DNA of 64,000 nt, taken from assembly GCA_010093515.1 (NCBI GenBank), contig MU001671.1, positions 195,429-259,428 of the forward strand, in the 5' to 3' direction. The number at the start of each line of letters is the position of its first letter. The stretch's first letter is position 1. Source of the DNA: Lineolata rhizophorae. Lineage: Eukaryota; Ascomycota; Dothideomycetes; Lineolatales; Lineolataceae. Below are positions 1-10,439 of this stretch, piece after piece. The notes below the pieces were generated by a model. That model did no database searches. It saw nothing but the letters and a program-made list of their open reading frames with translations, and was not told the origin of the DNA. The position numbers and the translations under genes are program-made.

Positions 1-130
1 GTGGGGAGGTTGGTTGAGGGGGATGGGGTTGGTGGTGGTGGTGGAGGTGGTGGGAAGGGGGGAAAGGGTGGGGCGGGGGCGGGCTTTAGGGGGTTCTTTG
101 CTAAGTGGGTTGAGAAGGGGGGTAGGGGAT
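1..130 (-). other. G-rich edge, possible proline-rich coding end
   Basis: The plus strand is very G-rich here. Read on the minus strand, one frame stays open and would encode a proline-rich stretch with a run of about eight prolines. This could be the inner part of a gene that continues left of the window, or simply G-rich intergenic DNA with quadruplex potential. A possible acceptor, cacttag, lies just inside on the minus strand. No domain is visible, so this is only a hint. Confidence 0.25.
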
Positions 131-1259
131 AATGATTTGTCGAGGGGCTGGTAGCGGTTTGGGAGTGTTTAGATGGGCAAAGGTTGTGGAGCGAAGGAAT
201 GGGTACGGCAAGGAGGCTGCGTGAGGGTTCTGTTTGGCGCCGGGCTGCTTGCTTGGCGGGCTGTCGTCGGCCTATCTGGTCTACGCCGTTGTCTGGAAGT
301 ATTGTCCACTGTTTGAGCGCTTTGTTGTAGCGTAGTAGGTGTTAGAACCTTCTTCTTTCGATGCGGGGTTGTAGCTCCCGTAGGCACTAGAGTAATGCAA
401 TGAAAAAGAGTAAGCGTGCAGAAGTATTAATGCGGGTGTGGTGTGCTAGGGACGTGCAGCTGCTGAGGGTGTCAATCGGTGTTCTGCTCTCCGATGCGGA
501 GATGGCCGCTTTGGATATCGGGAGGAACTCAGATCATGACTAAAGCATGATATAAGGTCGAGGTATGAATGGAAGAGAAGCTTGATTTTTATGAATAATG
601 TTTAGGGCAGGGGTTGTATAGGATTCTGCCCTGGCCACACGGTACGCAGCATCCAGGGGTACTGCCTTGCTTATGGCACCTACAGTAGGTTGAGCTTTAT
701 TTTTATTTTTATTTTTTTTGTTGGGCTGAGGTATTTCCTCGTGCATGATTTCTATGTTCTAAGATCTATAGCCGGAATGAAATTACTAGCTTTGTGGTAA
801 ATGGAGGGGTCAAGGTGTGCTTAGTGCCGGGAGGGCAGGGGGGTTTGCGGAAGAGAGGTGTGGGTGTTGTGGTTGTGTTAAGGTGCTATGTAGGGCACCG
901 TTACGTAGTTTTGTTTAATAGTCGCATGCTTTAGATCAAAATGCTATCAAAGACGTGCAAAGATGGCTTGCATACCTCAAAATGAGGTGAATGCGTTATG
1001 AGCTAGAGGGCTTTAGCCAAGCTTTCACTGTTTGTTACAACTTACAGCGCAAGGCGTGCATCGCACTCATTTCGACTTCAACACTTTGGCAACAGCCAAG
1101 TCTTTCACCGATTTCTACCGCCTTCACCCCATCTTAGCGGCAGCTTCAGTAGCCTTAAGCTCTCTCTTGTCATATCCAACCTCTTTCCTTCTTACTTTAC
1201 ACACCTTTCCACACCGAACCATCCAGAGCCGGCGCTCTCACCAGGGCAAACTAGCAAAC
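131..1259. other. Intergenic, with leader of the first MYND gene
   Basis: No gene is recognised from 131 to about 1030. The last 200 bases before 1260 are pyrimidine-rich and lead to the start codon of the MYND gene, as fungal 5' leaders often do. The frame that runs into the gene is open from 1032, but the added residues look unlike protein and would displace the zinc finger from the N terminus. Confidence 0.5.
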
Positions 1260-2370
1260 ATGTCTCCTACCACTCCAGTTTCAGCCACCCCGACAGCTCA
1301 AGCATCCTGTGCCGAATGTGGCAAGCAGGCCTCTCTGTTCTGCTCCGCCTGCCGTGACGCCCCCGCATACACAGATCACGAAGACATTGGCACATCCTAC
1401 TGCAACGCCGCGTGCCAGAAGGCGCACTGGCCCCAACACAAAGCGCGCTGCAAGGCGCTGCAGCAGCGCGTGGCGATCGAGCGGGCTGCCGAACTGCTCA
1501 AGGGCATGTGGGTGGCGTGGCTCGGGCTGCTCGTGGGATGCAATTTCGTGAACGTACGCCGCGAGGGGAACACCATCGTGGTGCCGTACAACCACAATAT
1601 GGGGAAGGTCTTGTACAGGACCAGGAAGGTATACAAGCTGCCGGAGAACGTGCAGAGGGATAAGGAGATGAAGGAGGCGGTGGTGCTGTTTCAGACGTGC
1701 TCGGACGCCCTGGCTTATTTGAAAGAGTTTGTGGAAGAGATGGTTGGAGGTATCGTTCTTGCTTTTTGAATTCGGATTTCCTCCTTTTTGGCTAGTTGGC
1801 TGACCTTTGCGATTTCAAGTGCATGCTAAAACCATCTCTGAGGTCGAACTCGGCTTTTCTAAGGTTCCGGTGCAGGTGATCATGGTTGGCGACAAGGGTG
1901 CTGAAAACGTCGAATATTGTCATCATCATATCTGGCGTATCACTACCAGGGCTGGCGAAGACTGGGCGATGGACATCACCGGAGCTCAAGCGGGCATTAA
2001 AAAGGTCTTTATCCCTTGGCGCACTTACTCCGATCAGTACGTCGGGACAACTTACGGATACCACGAACTCGGCTCTACAAAGGAACTAATACTTCGGAGT
2101 GAGAAGACTACATTTCCACTGATGGCCACTCTGATGGAGAACGAGCGATTCATTTACCTGAACATGCTTCCCGAGATTAGATCGACGTACGCCGCCTGGA
2201 AAGGGCGCTGGCGTGTCGACTTCTCGAAGATGCGCCAAACTTCGCAAGCCGATTGGGCGAAGAAGGAAGCAAAACTGCTGGAAAATTTGGAGAGAAACCT
2301 GGAGGACTACCTCGAAAAAGTGGGCAAGCGCCGCATATCTATGGTTCCGGCCGAACACATACCCTTCTAG
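1260..2370 (+). CDS. MYND zinc-finger protein (paralog A)
   Basis: Two exons, 1260-1749 and 1820-2370, give 346 residues. The intron has a GTATCG donor, a ctgac branch site and a tttcaag acceptor. The N terminus carries a complete MYND finger: C17, C20, C28, C31, C48, C52, H60 and C64, including the block HWPQHKARC. MYND fingers bind proline-rich peptides or act as protein-docking sites; this protein has no SET domain. The second exon holds a conserved segment around DITGAQAGIKK followed by PWRTYS, which is shared with the paralog at 15286-16368 (same motif, same intron position and phase). Start chosen: ATG at 1260, which places the finger close to the N terminus; an in-frame upstream Met at 1032 is less likely. 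Fungal families with a MYND finger plus a GAQ-type C-terminal domain are common and often expanded, but their function is unknown to me. Confidence 0.85.
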
Positions 2371-3009
2371 GACCGTGAAAAAGCATTCGGCAGGAGAGCT
2401 CGGGGTTGCGGACGCAACTTATTAGCTGAATTGGAGAGAAACCGAAGGAAGGATGGTAGTTTAAAGGAACGAGGGGTTGGATTCTAAGAAGAGAGATGGT
2501 GGTGGGAGAGCAAATTAAGTGGCAGAGAGCGTTAGCGCGTAGAGAGGAAAAGGGGCTTGCCGCTAGCTAAGGAAAAGGAGAACCAAAAATACTCGAGCGC
2601 AAAACTGGACGAAATCCAGTAGGGCCAAACCGGAGCTGCAAGCACCTAAGTAATTAATTATAGAATTCAAAAGCTTTTGAATTGAATAGGTTGTGTTTTT
2701 CCACGACACTTACCATTAGTGTTCATGAATAGAAGAAGCTATAGGCTCACGTGATTCTTAAGCTCACCGCAGAATAGGACGTTAGTAATTTAGGAATTGT
2801 AAATGAACAATAAAATTTCTCGAGTCGAATCGCATCAGAGAGATCATAGTAAATCCATCTAGGCGTGAAGTCCTCCCACCTCGCTTAAGTCTACTCACTC
2901 TTTACTATCGACGCTCCGATCTATATGCTTGGAGCGAGACATAAAACTCACATGCACGTTCAACACGCTTCCCTCACACATCTCTTGAACTTTCTTATTC
3001 CAGTTGTAA
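2371..3009. other. AT-rich spacer after MYND gene A
   Basis: Contains the 3' flank of the MYND gene and an AT-rich stretch around 2640-2830. No open frame of note and no repeat recognised. Confidence 0.5.
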
Positions 3010-3440
3010 ACTTCCGACTCACGCAACCGTGACATTCTGGTTTTGTGCCGACACGCCAAGCACCGTCGGCGAGCTGACCCTGATGACGCGATACTGCAGC
3101 GACAAGTGCCTTGAGGCAGACCGATACGTGCACTCGTCGCTCTGCAAACACCTGTTCACCCGCAAATTCTTGTGGCGGGTCTCGCGAATGCTATACGTGA
3201 TTTTGCACGCGTAGGAAGGAACAGCCGGCAAGGAACTACGTAGATATTTGGAAAGGAGGGGACGAACTGTGGGTGTTGTTCGACAAGGACAGCCCCAAAG
3301 CCTGTATGAGTCCAGGCATGCGTTTGAGTCGCTGCCGGATATTAGGAACAATACCGGGATTATGGATGCCTTGCTGTTCTTCTACTCGAACACCGAAGCA
3401 CTGGTGGGCTTGCATGATACTATACGCAAGCTCTTATTCA
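3010..3440 (+). pseudogene. Broken third copy of the MYND gene
   Basis: The frame from 3029 encodes the second half of a MYND finger (RYCSDKCLEADRYVHSSLC, spacing C-x3-C-x7-H-x3-C). After a frame change, the frame from 3248 encodes a stretch (LPDIRNNTGIMDALLFFYSN, then TEALVGLH) that lines up with the region just before the intron of the two intact paralogs (for example LPAELSEEGMQDIKEAILFS, then TEALKWM). The first half of the finger is missing or diverged, and I find no GAQAG segment downstream. It is best read as a frameshifted, truncated relic of the same family, lying between its two intact relatives. Confidence 0.65.
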
Positions 3441-3815
3441 GTATGTCAATGATCCAGCGCCACGCTACTTCATCACCACTGCCTAGGACCACTACATCGC
3501 ATGCAGGCGCATATCATGTGAGATGCAGACTCTAATAGCTGCTTCACGGCCTTCCGACTCGGATTCCATTGCCCGCTGGACCGGCCATTCTTTAGACCGA
3601 ATATGCAGGATACCCACATCCATCCAGGGAGTACAGCGCATATTACCGAAGGCATCGTGGCTAACCTGGGTGAAGGATGTGCAAAAAAATGCTCCAGTCG
3701 TCAACCCACTAGGGTTACCGTCATTGTTCGATCGCGGAGTCCTTAGTGGTCAATACTCGCGAGAGAGATCATTCGTTAAGCTTTGTCGTCACTCGGCTTG
3801 GGTGGGACTGAATAT

Positions 3816-4166
3816 CTATTCCATATCCATAAGAAATAGGAACATCAGTGCAGAATCGCCTTTGACCTGTTCCAAGATGCATATAGCTTCGAAAATGGCC
3901 ACATCGTCTCCAACCTGCCGGTAATATTCGTTGACTACGGCGAGAAGGAGTGCAGGGTGTCGAAACCACGTTCTACCGGGATTGAGTTGATAGGACTGTC
4001 GCAGATTATCACGAGTGGGATGGGTATGAGAAAGGACCACCATTTTTTGCTGGTCACACCTTGCCAAACCCGCCGTATATAAGTACCCTCGCGGACTGAC
4101 CAACCCTTTAAGCTCGTGGAGTTCTTGAGGAAGTGAAACTTCGGAAATCAAGACTGAGAATAACAA
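3816..4166 (-). other. Unrecognised open frame, 116 codons
   Basis: A minus-strand frame from ATG to stop with a protein-like composition, including EYYRQVGDDVAIFEAICILE. It overlaps decayed DNA and I do not recognise a family. It may be a fragment of a former gene rather than an active one. No splice partner was found. Confidence 0.25.
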
Positions 4167-4169
4167 TAT

Positions 4170-5409
4170 AGATTAAACATGAGAAAGGGTTGGAATCTGC
4201 ATGGTACAGATTCCGTTCGAAAATTCTTCACACGGTGCGCGTGGGAAACCACCTTGTCCCAGAATCAAACCATTGGACAGTCTAGTCCAACCCCATTTAA
4301 CGTCATGTCAACAGCGGTCTATCCATCGGTTGGAGACGTACCATATTAGCAGGATGCAGAAAACCCTCGCGGCGAACGACCCTGCTTTCAATCTTGTTTG
4401 TATCCTGACTTTGGCTGTAGTTGGTGTGAATCTATTCTTGTAGGATAGCCTGGCATGTTCTATTTCTTCCACTGCAGAATGTCTCTAGCCTAAACACAGA
4501 TCTGAAACATTAGCCTTGGTTTAAACGCAAGGATCGCGAAACTCACCTTGCGATCAAAGACATGAAATCTGAAGCTGTTGGATGTGGGGCGAACAGGTTC
4601 TTGCTCACGCCTTACACTTCTCAAATCCACCAGTCCTAGGCCGCAATTCCTCGCGAATGCCTTGACACGGGGCAAGTGTTCCGCAGAGCGAGGTAGTAGA
4701 ATCTCCTCCAGTAGTCAACTCTCTGAGACAGATACTTCGCACGAGCGACGAGTCTCTAACCTATAAACGTGGCATGAAGGATGGACTCCCGAGACAAGTT
4801 CTGTCGGTTTAGCCCTCAGAGGGCAAATTCGTTCAACCAAATGGTCGGCGAGTTGTCGCAAGATTCAGGCCGATGTCATTTTTGATGGAAGAGGTAAAGG
4901 AGAAGATTCACCCAGGAGTTAACGCTGGACATGAAGCGATCAAATGGAGGATCTCGTCGCAGCATGGCAAGTCTATGAGGATGAGATTGAAAGAAGCTCA
5001 GTTGCGGGTTCGATTCTTCAAGAATTACTCTAGGGCTAAGCTTATTTGACTCAAGTCAATGTTTTCGTCTTGGTGATCCATGACCTATAGGGTTCGGACA
5101 TTATAATGCCCAGCTGGACATACACGGAGTGATGGATGTCTTACTAACTTAATTTATATCACATGCGCAATATTCTACAGCCCCGCTACTTCGGTTGGCA
5201 TAAGTAAAGCAGTTCGCTGGCGTCATGAGAAAGCTGGCACAGAATGAGCGTAGCCAGCATACGCTCAAACGCAAAGGTTGCAGCTGCTGTAAATATTCTG
5301 GCAGACTACGTCCGAGCCTAGGCAACTCCCGAGCCTCCATTACAAAGCGCAAACGACCTCGGGTTCCGGCCTGCTAGGATGTCCAAGCATTCAACGCAAA
5401 AGGCAGTCT
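4170..5409. other. Decayed intergenic DNA
   Basis: Only short open frames on both strands and no recognisable domain. The minus-strand frame at 5149-5352 lies directly downstream of the GNAT relic and might be its decayed tail, but nothing confirms this. Confidence 0.4.
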
Positions 5410-5907
5410 CTAAGAGTCGAATAGATTCCTACGCAGTTGACTGTCTTTGAAGTACCTGATCAGCGATGCGTTCATCACTGTCCTCGCTTTCTGCTTCATG
5501 AATTCAAGGCCGACAGTGTGGATATCCCCTTTGCGGAAGTCAGCAACGGAGTCCATCAGTCATGAAGAAGCTGTGTCTGCTTACGTCCAAATGCTTTTAG
5601 GCCTACCAGAAAAGCAGTAGGATGAGACCCGAGAATACCGTAGACATCATCTTCATCTTTTCTGAGTGTGTTCAACAAGCCAACCGCGAGTCCACGCTCT
5701 CGATACTTGTGGTGAACGACCAGCTGGGCGATCCAACACACCATTCTTCCATCGGCCTTCTAACTGCAGGCGATCGCATTTCCGGCGACTTTGTTCCTCA
5801 TTACTCGGACGTAGGAGCAAAATGCGCCACCAGGAAGGCATTGGGCTCGCAGCCGAGATCTGCTGAGTCTGACGTTGGCACCTACGGCAGTCAATGAGAG
5901 CGTGCAA
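5410..5907 (-). pseudogene. GNAT N-acetyltransferase relic
   Basis: On the minus strand the frame at about 5744-5556 encodes CWIAQLVVHHKYRERGLAVG followed by LLNTLRKDEDDVYGI. The V-x-x-x-Y-R-x-R-G-L-x-x-G pattern is the acetyl-CoA binding loop (motif A) of GNAT acetyltransferases. Just upstream in the same frame, RNKVAGNAIACS is followed by a stop where the family would be expected to continue, so at least one nonsense change is present. A second frame then encodes LEFMKQKARTVMNASLIRYF and ends with a stop at 5410, so there is also a frameshift between the two parts. The 5' end is uncertain. The family name rests on the motif, not on a search. Confidence 0.6.
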
Positions 5908-7222
5908 TTGGGTGGATCATCCTACCTTGCTTGGTAGAAGGCTAGGTCATGGGCGCGCGTCTTAAATCCCCTAATTCTCCCTAAAGAGCCGGGATGCTTC
6001 CTCCAGCATGTACGTCACATCTGCTCCCTCAAAAGTTTGAAAAATGCGTCGCTACATTCTATTCGGGGACGTTGGGAAGCTGGCCTCTCGATATGTTGAA
6101 CAACTGGCTCCTCAACAAAAGACACTATTCGCGGAAGGGAGTCGATCTTAGATGAATGTACGAGAGTTTGTGTCCATGTAAACCGAAAGAATTTCCGGCA
6201 ACCACGCGCGCGAAGGAAGAATGATAGAGCGTAGGTTAGTGGCAAAACGCGGCGCAAATGAGAATATTGGGGTGTCCGAGGCAGCATGTAGATAGATGTT
6301 TTCCCCATGTCCTCGGTTTGGCTTCTTGTCGCCTTGCTGATATATACTTGCTATAGATAGCGGCCAGGCGCCATCTACGTCTACGGATTGTCTAACCTGG
6401 ATGTGCAGCGCAATACACGATCACCCGTCCGCTCCTCTCAGCGGTTTGTGTACCAGTGGAGTTCATCGAGGGGGCATAGATCAGCAAGTTGATTTTTTGG
6501 GGGATCTCCTCGCTTTGTCATTCAACAACATACGAGATAGTTTTCAGAATTTCAAGGTCACCATGATCCTATAGTAACTCTTGTCTCGGCCCCTTGCGTC
6601 GATAGCGGCATGGGATATCTTGGAGAGTCCAACTCCCGAGTAACTTCAGTGCCGCGTTTGAATATGTAGATAGGGCTTATATGTCCACCCCTCCCCGATA
6701 AAGCTTGTTGGAGTGTGTGCCCACAGTATGTCGCGCTTGGAACGATGTTTCTGTTTAGGATCTCGGGAGCTACCTTGACATGATGACGGTTCGTTCCTTG
6801 TTCCGTACTCTCCCTCCGTGGTGATTAGCTTCTGCCCTCGGAGTATTCTCCTAGTTGCACCCTCCTACCCCATCTAGTGAACCGTTACTCTTGCTGCTGA
6901 CGCGCCGTGATGGCATATACTGGGCGGCTCTCGTACCGACCTCTGCCGCTGATTCCCGCTAGGGTCGAACCTCGGCGTTAGTGATCCTAGAAAACTGCCA
7001 ACGTCCTCGCATTCTTCCACGTCAACCGCCTTTTTCCCGCTGCCTCCTGCTTGGCGCCATTTAATATCTAATTTCGGGCCGTATTGCCGCCGACTTCATT
7101 ATATCTAGATCTCTTACACTTTAATAACAAATAGGGTAAAGCTTCCACGAGAATGCTTCACTACAAAGGGGCCAACACTACAGGATTACGCTGGCGGCGT
7201 TCCTTCCCAAATCTCTCAATCG
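5908..7222. other. Decayed intergenic DNA
   Basis: A minus-strand open frame of 97 codons at 6015-6308 includes IDSLPRIVSFVEEPVVQHIE and looks protein-like, but I cannot assign it. The rest, including CT-rich DNA around 6780-7060, shows nothing recognisable. Confidence 0.35.
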
Positions 7223-7670
7223 TTGGCCAAGGAAGATGTTAACAATATACGGTATTATCTCCATCTCCGGCTCCGCGGGCTGAAGACACTTCGAGACACA
7301 CTAGCTCAGTACTGGGAAACCATCCTTAGAGCGAGACTAGATATCCGCCATCTCGATTTTGTGCTGGTGTCTTCCTGGGTTGAGCAATTGGATAGGTTGA
7401 AGATTGGCTGTTCCAATCCCAAATGTTGGAATCCGGACCTGATCGTCGAGTGTTCGGACCAGCACGTGGACGGTGACTGTGGGTAGTAAGTACTATTCGT
7501 TCACCGTTCTCGGCACAATGGAAGACGTTCTTGCGCTCGCAGGACCCAAGGATTTCGATCCAAAGGAGGCGCTTGCAAGGGCGGAAACAGTTCATTTCCC
7601 CCTGGAGAAATTCAACCATTGCGCAGCTCCCAGTGTATCCGGGCTCCTTCTTGCGTATGCTCTGGTATAG
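7223..7670 (+). pseudogene. Unrecognised gene remnant
   Basis: Two overlapping plus-strand frames, 7223-7486 and 7473-7670, both read like protein (for example LDFVLVSSWVEQLDRL, then YSFTVLGTMEDVLALAGPKD). They may be two exons or one gene split by a frameshift near 7480. No family was recognised. The repeated sequence at 7737 follows closely. Confidence 0.3.
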
Positions 7671-7736
7671 ACCCGTCAAGAACTGTCAGATTCCGGTGGA
7701 ATTCTGGAATGGGTAGGCCAAATCCATTGACATTGG

Positions 7737-7845
7737 AAAATGGTGCTATCTGAGGCTGCATAAATACACTTGTAGAATCCTTGTCAGGGGTTGGTAAACT
7801 AGGCCCAAATAGGCCACCTAATATTCTGACAAGAACATCAGCCCG
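7737..7845 (+). repeat. Dispersed repeat, copy 1
   Basis: About 110 bases match a second place in the window (37285-37395) closely. The core ggttggtaaactaggcccaa and the following taggccacc are identical in both. The core of this copy is bounded by an inverted pair, cttgtcag and ctgacaag, about 40 bases apart. The class is unknown; the CAGGGG edge recalls some DNA-transposon ends, but no transposase or target duplication was identified. Confidence 0.65.
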
Positions 7846-9060
7846 ATCCCCTAATCGGTACTTCTCTAGCCGATTCTATATAATATATTAATAGGTTCGA
7901 TAAAGAGGATATTAAGATAATAAGGGTAATTATACTTATAACTATATAAACGTACAAGAGCCGGACGCTAAATGAATTATTGAGCCAGCTATGTAAACTC
8001 CTTGACGGGAGACGGAACCATTTCGAAGATTCAATCGGCCATGATTTGCTCGACTTCTGGTTTGCCCTCCAATCAGGTGGAAAAGATCAAGATAGCCTAG
8101 TCATGCGTACGGCGGCTGCACTAGCTGCAAATTGTAATTCATTGGCTCAAGCGATCAGGGTGTCCTTTCAATCCTAGAGTACCTCCAGGTACGAAAAAAC
8201 TGTAGCTCCTGTCTGCCAGGCCTTTTCTCAATGGACGATTGACCTAGTTGGGACCATTTACCAGCACGATCGCAATCAAGTGGTGGTTGTGGAGCTCCTG
8301 GACTAGCTCGTTGGCGAAGTGATCAATGATGCTGCCCTTTCTCTACCTTTTAACGTTCAGAGCTTTTTCTCGTCTCAGATCCTCATGTTCCAGCTTCGTG
8401 CGGGTCCGCCTCAGCACGAAATCCGCAAATAGAGCTGGCAGCAAAGTCTTGAGTGAAAATGTCCAGGCGAGCTTAGAGAACGTCAAGAGTTCTGGAAGGT
8501 AGGCTTTATACTTCTCGATCGTGAGGCACTTCCTTTGTCTCATCGTTCTTGAGACGTTGCACATCGGCTTCGCACCGTTTGGGGGTCTTGATCAGCAGCG
8601 TTCACATTGGTAGATACGTATTCTAGGTGAAAGCACTTCCATTCGCCGTGGGAGTGCCGTCGCAGCTGCAAGAGGCGATGCCGTTAAACCGACGACCTTT
8701 CATAGAAAGCCTCGTTTCGTTCTGAATGAACCCATGCATTTTGTTCATTGACGTACTAGTGCCACAGGCACGCGAGCTATTCCCTAGAGGCGAAAAGGTG
8801 GCTGGAGGAATCGAGCACATGAGCTCAACCATCTGTATCTGCCCATAGAGGGAACAATCTTGACATGATCAAAGTTCGTTCCTTTCCTATTCGGTGTCCT
8901 GCCTTCTGTAGAATTGAAGTGTGTTGTTATTGGAAGAAGCTATGGTGAAGAGCGGGAGCATATGAACCAACCCCTGAACCAATACAGTAGCGCGAGCGAG
9001 CCTAGGCGCTCTAACTACAATCTGACACTTTCTAGGTAGTCCGACTCTGTCCTCGAGATA
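7846..9060. other. AT-rich decayed DNA with short coding-like fragments
   Basis: 7860-7970 is very AT-rich. A plus-strand frame from about 7963 to 8177 encodes a protein-like fragment (LCKLLDGRRNHFEDSIGHDL) that I do not recognise. Short minus-strand frames occur at 8343-8564 and 8623-8832. No intact gene. Confidence 0.35.
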
Positions 9061-9549
9061 TCACGAGAGGCTGCAGTTCTCCTGAACCAGCTTAGCGTTC
9101 TTGAGTGCCGGAATCGCGCCCTCCAAGGTCCATTCCGTGCACTTGATCAGGCGTTGTCGAGGTTCCCTAGGTTCGTAGAAGGTCAGGGGTTGTAGCGTCT
9201 TGAATGGCTCGGTTTTCATCGTTTTTGGGTTGAAGGCCTTCTGTTGAGGGGGAGCCCCCACTTGCCGAAGGACCGATTCCCACTGCACGGGGTGAGTAGA
9301 GGCATGCGTGACGCCTAGCAATTCCTTAGAAATGAAGTCGTCCGATTCCTGAGGCTTGTCCCTGAATTCGTGCTCGTACCACATCCCTCCAGCAGAGGTG
9401 ATGTCGCCGGTGACTTGATGGATAATTCCGCCGCCAGTTTCTGGTTTTGTCTCCACAAGGATTGAGGTATGATATCTTGGGGATGGCATGTCAGGATCCT
9501 GAATGCTCAACCTCTCGCGAATGATGTAAACGCGATAAGTACCCGCCAT
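9061..9549 (-). CDS. Conserved fungal hypothetical protein
   Basis: A single intact frame of 162 residues from ATG (9549) to stop. The product is small and soluble with no signal peptide or membrane segment. The N terminus (AGTYRVYIIRERLSIQDP) is followed by a charged middle with GGGIIHQVTGDITSAGGMW and a C-terminal part with KCTEWTLEGAIPALKNAKLV. The composition and the HQVTGDITS block remind me of a widespread, uncharacterised fungal family of about this length, but I cannot name it and have no function to offer. It stands alone among relics, with no obvious partner. Confidence 0.65.
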   Translation of the reverse strand: MAGTYRVYIIRERLSIQDPDMPSPRYHTSILVETKPETGGGIIHQVTGDITSAGGMWYEHEFRDKPQESDDFISKELLGVTHASTHPVQWESVLRQVGAPPQQKAFNPKTMKTEPFKTLQPLTFYEPREPRQRLIKCTEWTLEGAIPALKNAKLVQENCSLS

Positions 9550-9980
9550 GATTCGCGTAAGGAATCTGCTTTCTTAGCTAGAGATAAGCAGATTAATTGA
9601 AGAGAAGGGGAGGAAGATAGTGTCAAAGAATAGGCTTGAGATGAGGATGAGGGAGATTTGCGGAGTTTAGTACAGTGAAGCATTTATCTTGGAGACACTG
9701 CTCCGTGATTGCGATTCTTCCCTTGCTGCGCGATAGATTGACATTCAAAAACTAGAGCCTCATGATGAACGATTGGATCTTGCGTGGGCTGTTTGATGAA
9801 TGCGCCGCGGGAGGGGGGAGAGGAAGGGTGAACGTTGCGATCGTCTGGCTGTTGCAGCTGCGATGTGGTTGCGGCATGGGCCCCTACGTTCCGCTACGCA
9901 TTTCGTCGGCTTCGCTACACAACCAGCGCTTCTGGCGGTCTTACGAATATTGACGGAACGACACCGAGTCACTTTCCTCC
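9550..9980. other. Intergenic between divergent frames
   Basis: The upstream region of the minus-strand gene ending at 9549. The plus-strand frame at 9800-9960 may hold a decayed N-terminal part of the phosphotransferase-like gene that follows. Confidence 0.35.
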
Positions 9981-10439
9981 GTGAAGTGCTTCAAATGGCG
10001 GTCCCCATTACCATACTACTCCGAGTCCATGGAGTTGCCGAGTCCTCTACGGACCTTGGATGAGATCGCGGCCGCCACTATCCAGCTCCCGACCGTTCGC
10101 CATCCCCACCATGGTCGCATTGTCATCATTCGACAGCAGTATGCTGCCAAATACGGTACCATTGTGACTGAGAACGAATGGAATGCACTGATCTTCATTG
10201 AGCGCCACCTGGCCATTCCGGATCCACGTCTGTACGCGATGTATCGCCATGAGGGCAAACTCTATCTCGTCATGCAATACATTTCCGGGACGGACCTCGG
10301 AGCGTTGTGGTCACCGCTCAGCGCCAATGACAAGCGGTCCATTACCCGCCAATTACGACTCATCCTTGTTCGCATGCGATCGCATCCTCCCTCGGCACTT
10401 ACGGAAGCATCACGGGAGGATGTGGGCGAACGTTCGTAG
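9981..10439 (+). pseudogene. Truncated APH/kinase-like phosphotransferase
   Basis: The open frame encodes the N-lobe of a fungal aminoglycoside-phosphotransferase/protein-kinase-like protein: a start with PLPYYSESMELPSPL, a strand with GRIVIIRQQYAAKYG, an ENEWNALIFIERHLAIPDPR helix and the hinge GKLYLVMQYISGTDLGALW. Family members usually continue with the HxDxxxxN catalytic loop and a D-x-D/DFG-type metal site. Here the frame ends after about 150 residues (RSHPPSALTEASREDVGERS) and neither motif is seen downstream, so the C-lobe is missing and the protein could not be catalytic. The family call is from motif memory; a pseudogene is the simplest reading. Confidence 0.6.

Noticed and set aside
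1032-1259. Longer N terminus for MYND protein A from the Met at 1032
   Set aside because: The added residues come from the pyrimidine-rich leader, and the paralog starts close to its zinc finger.
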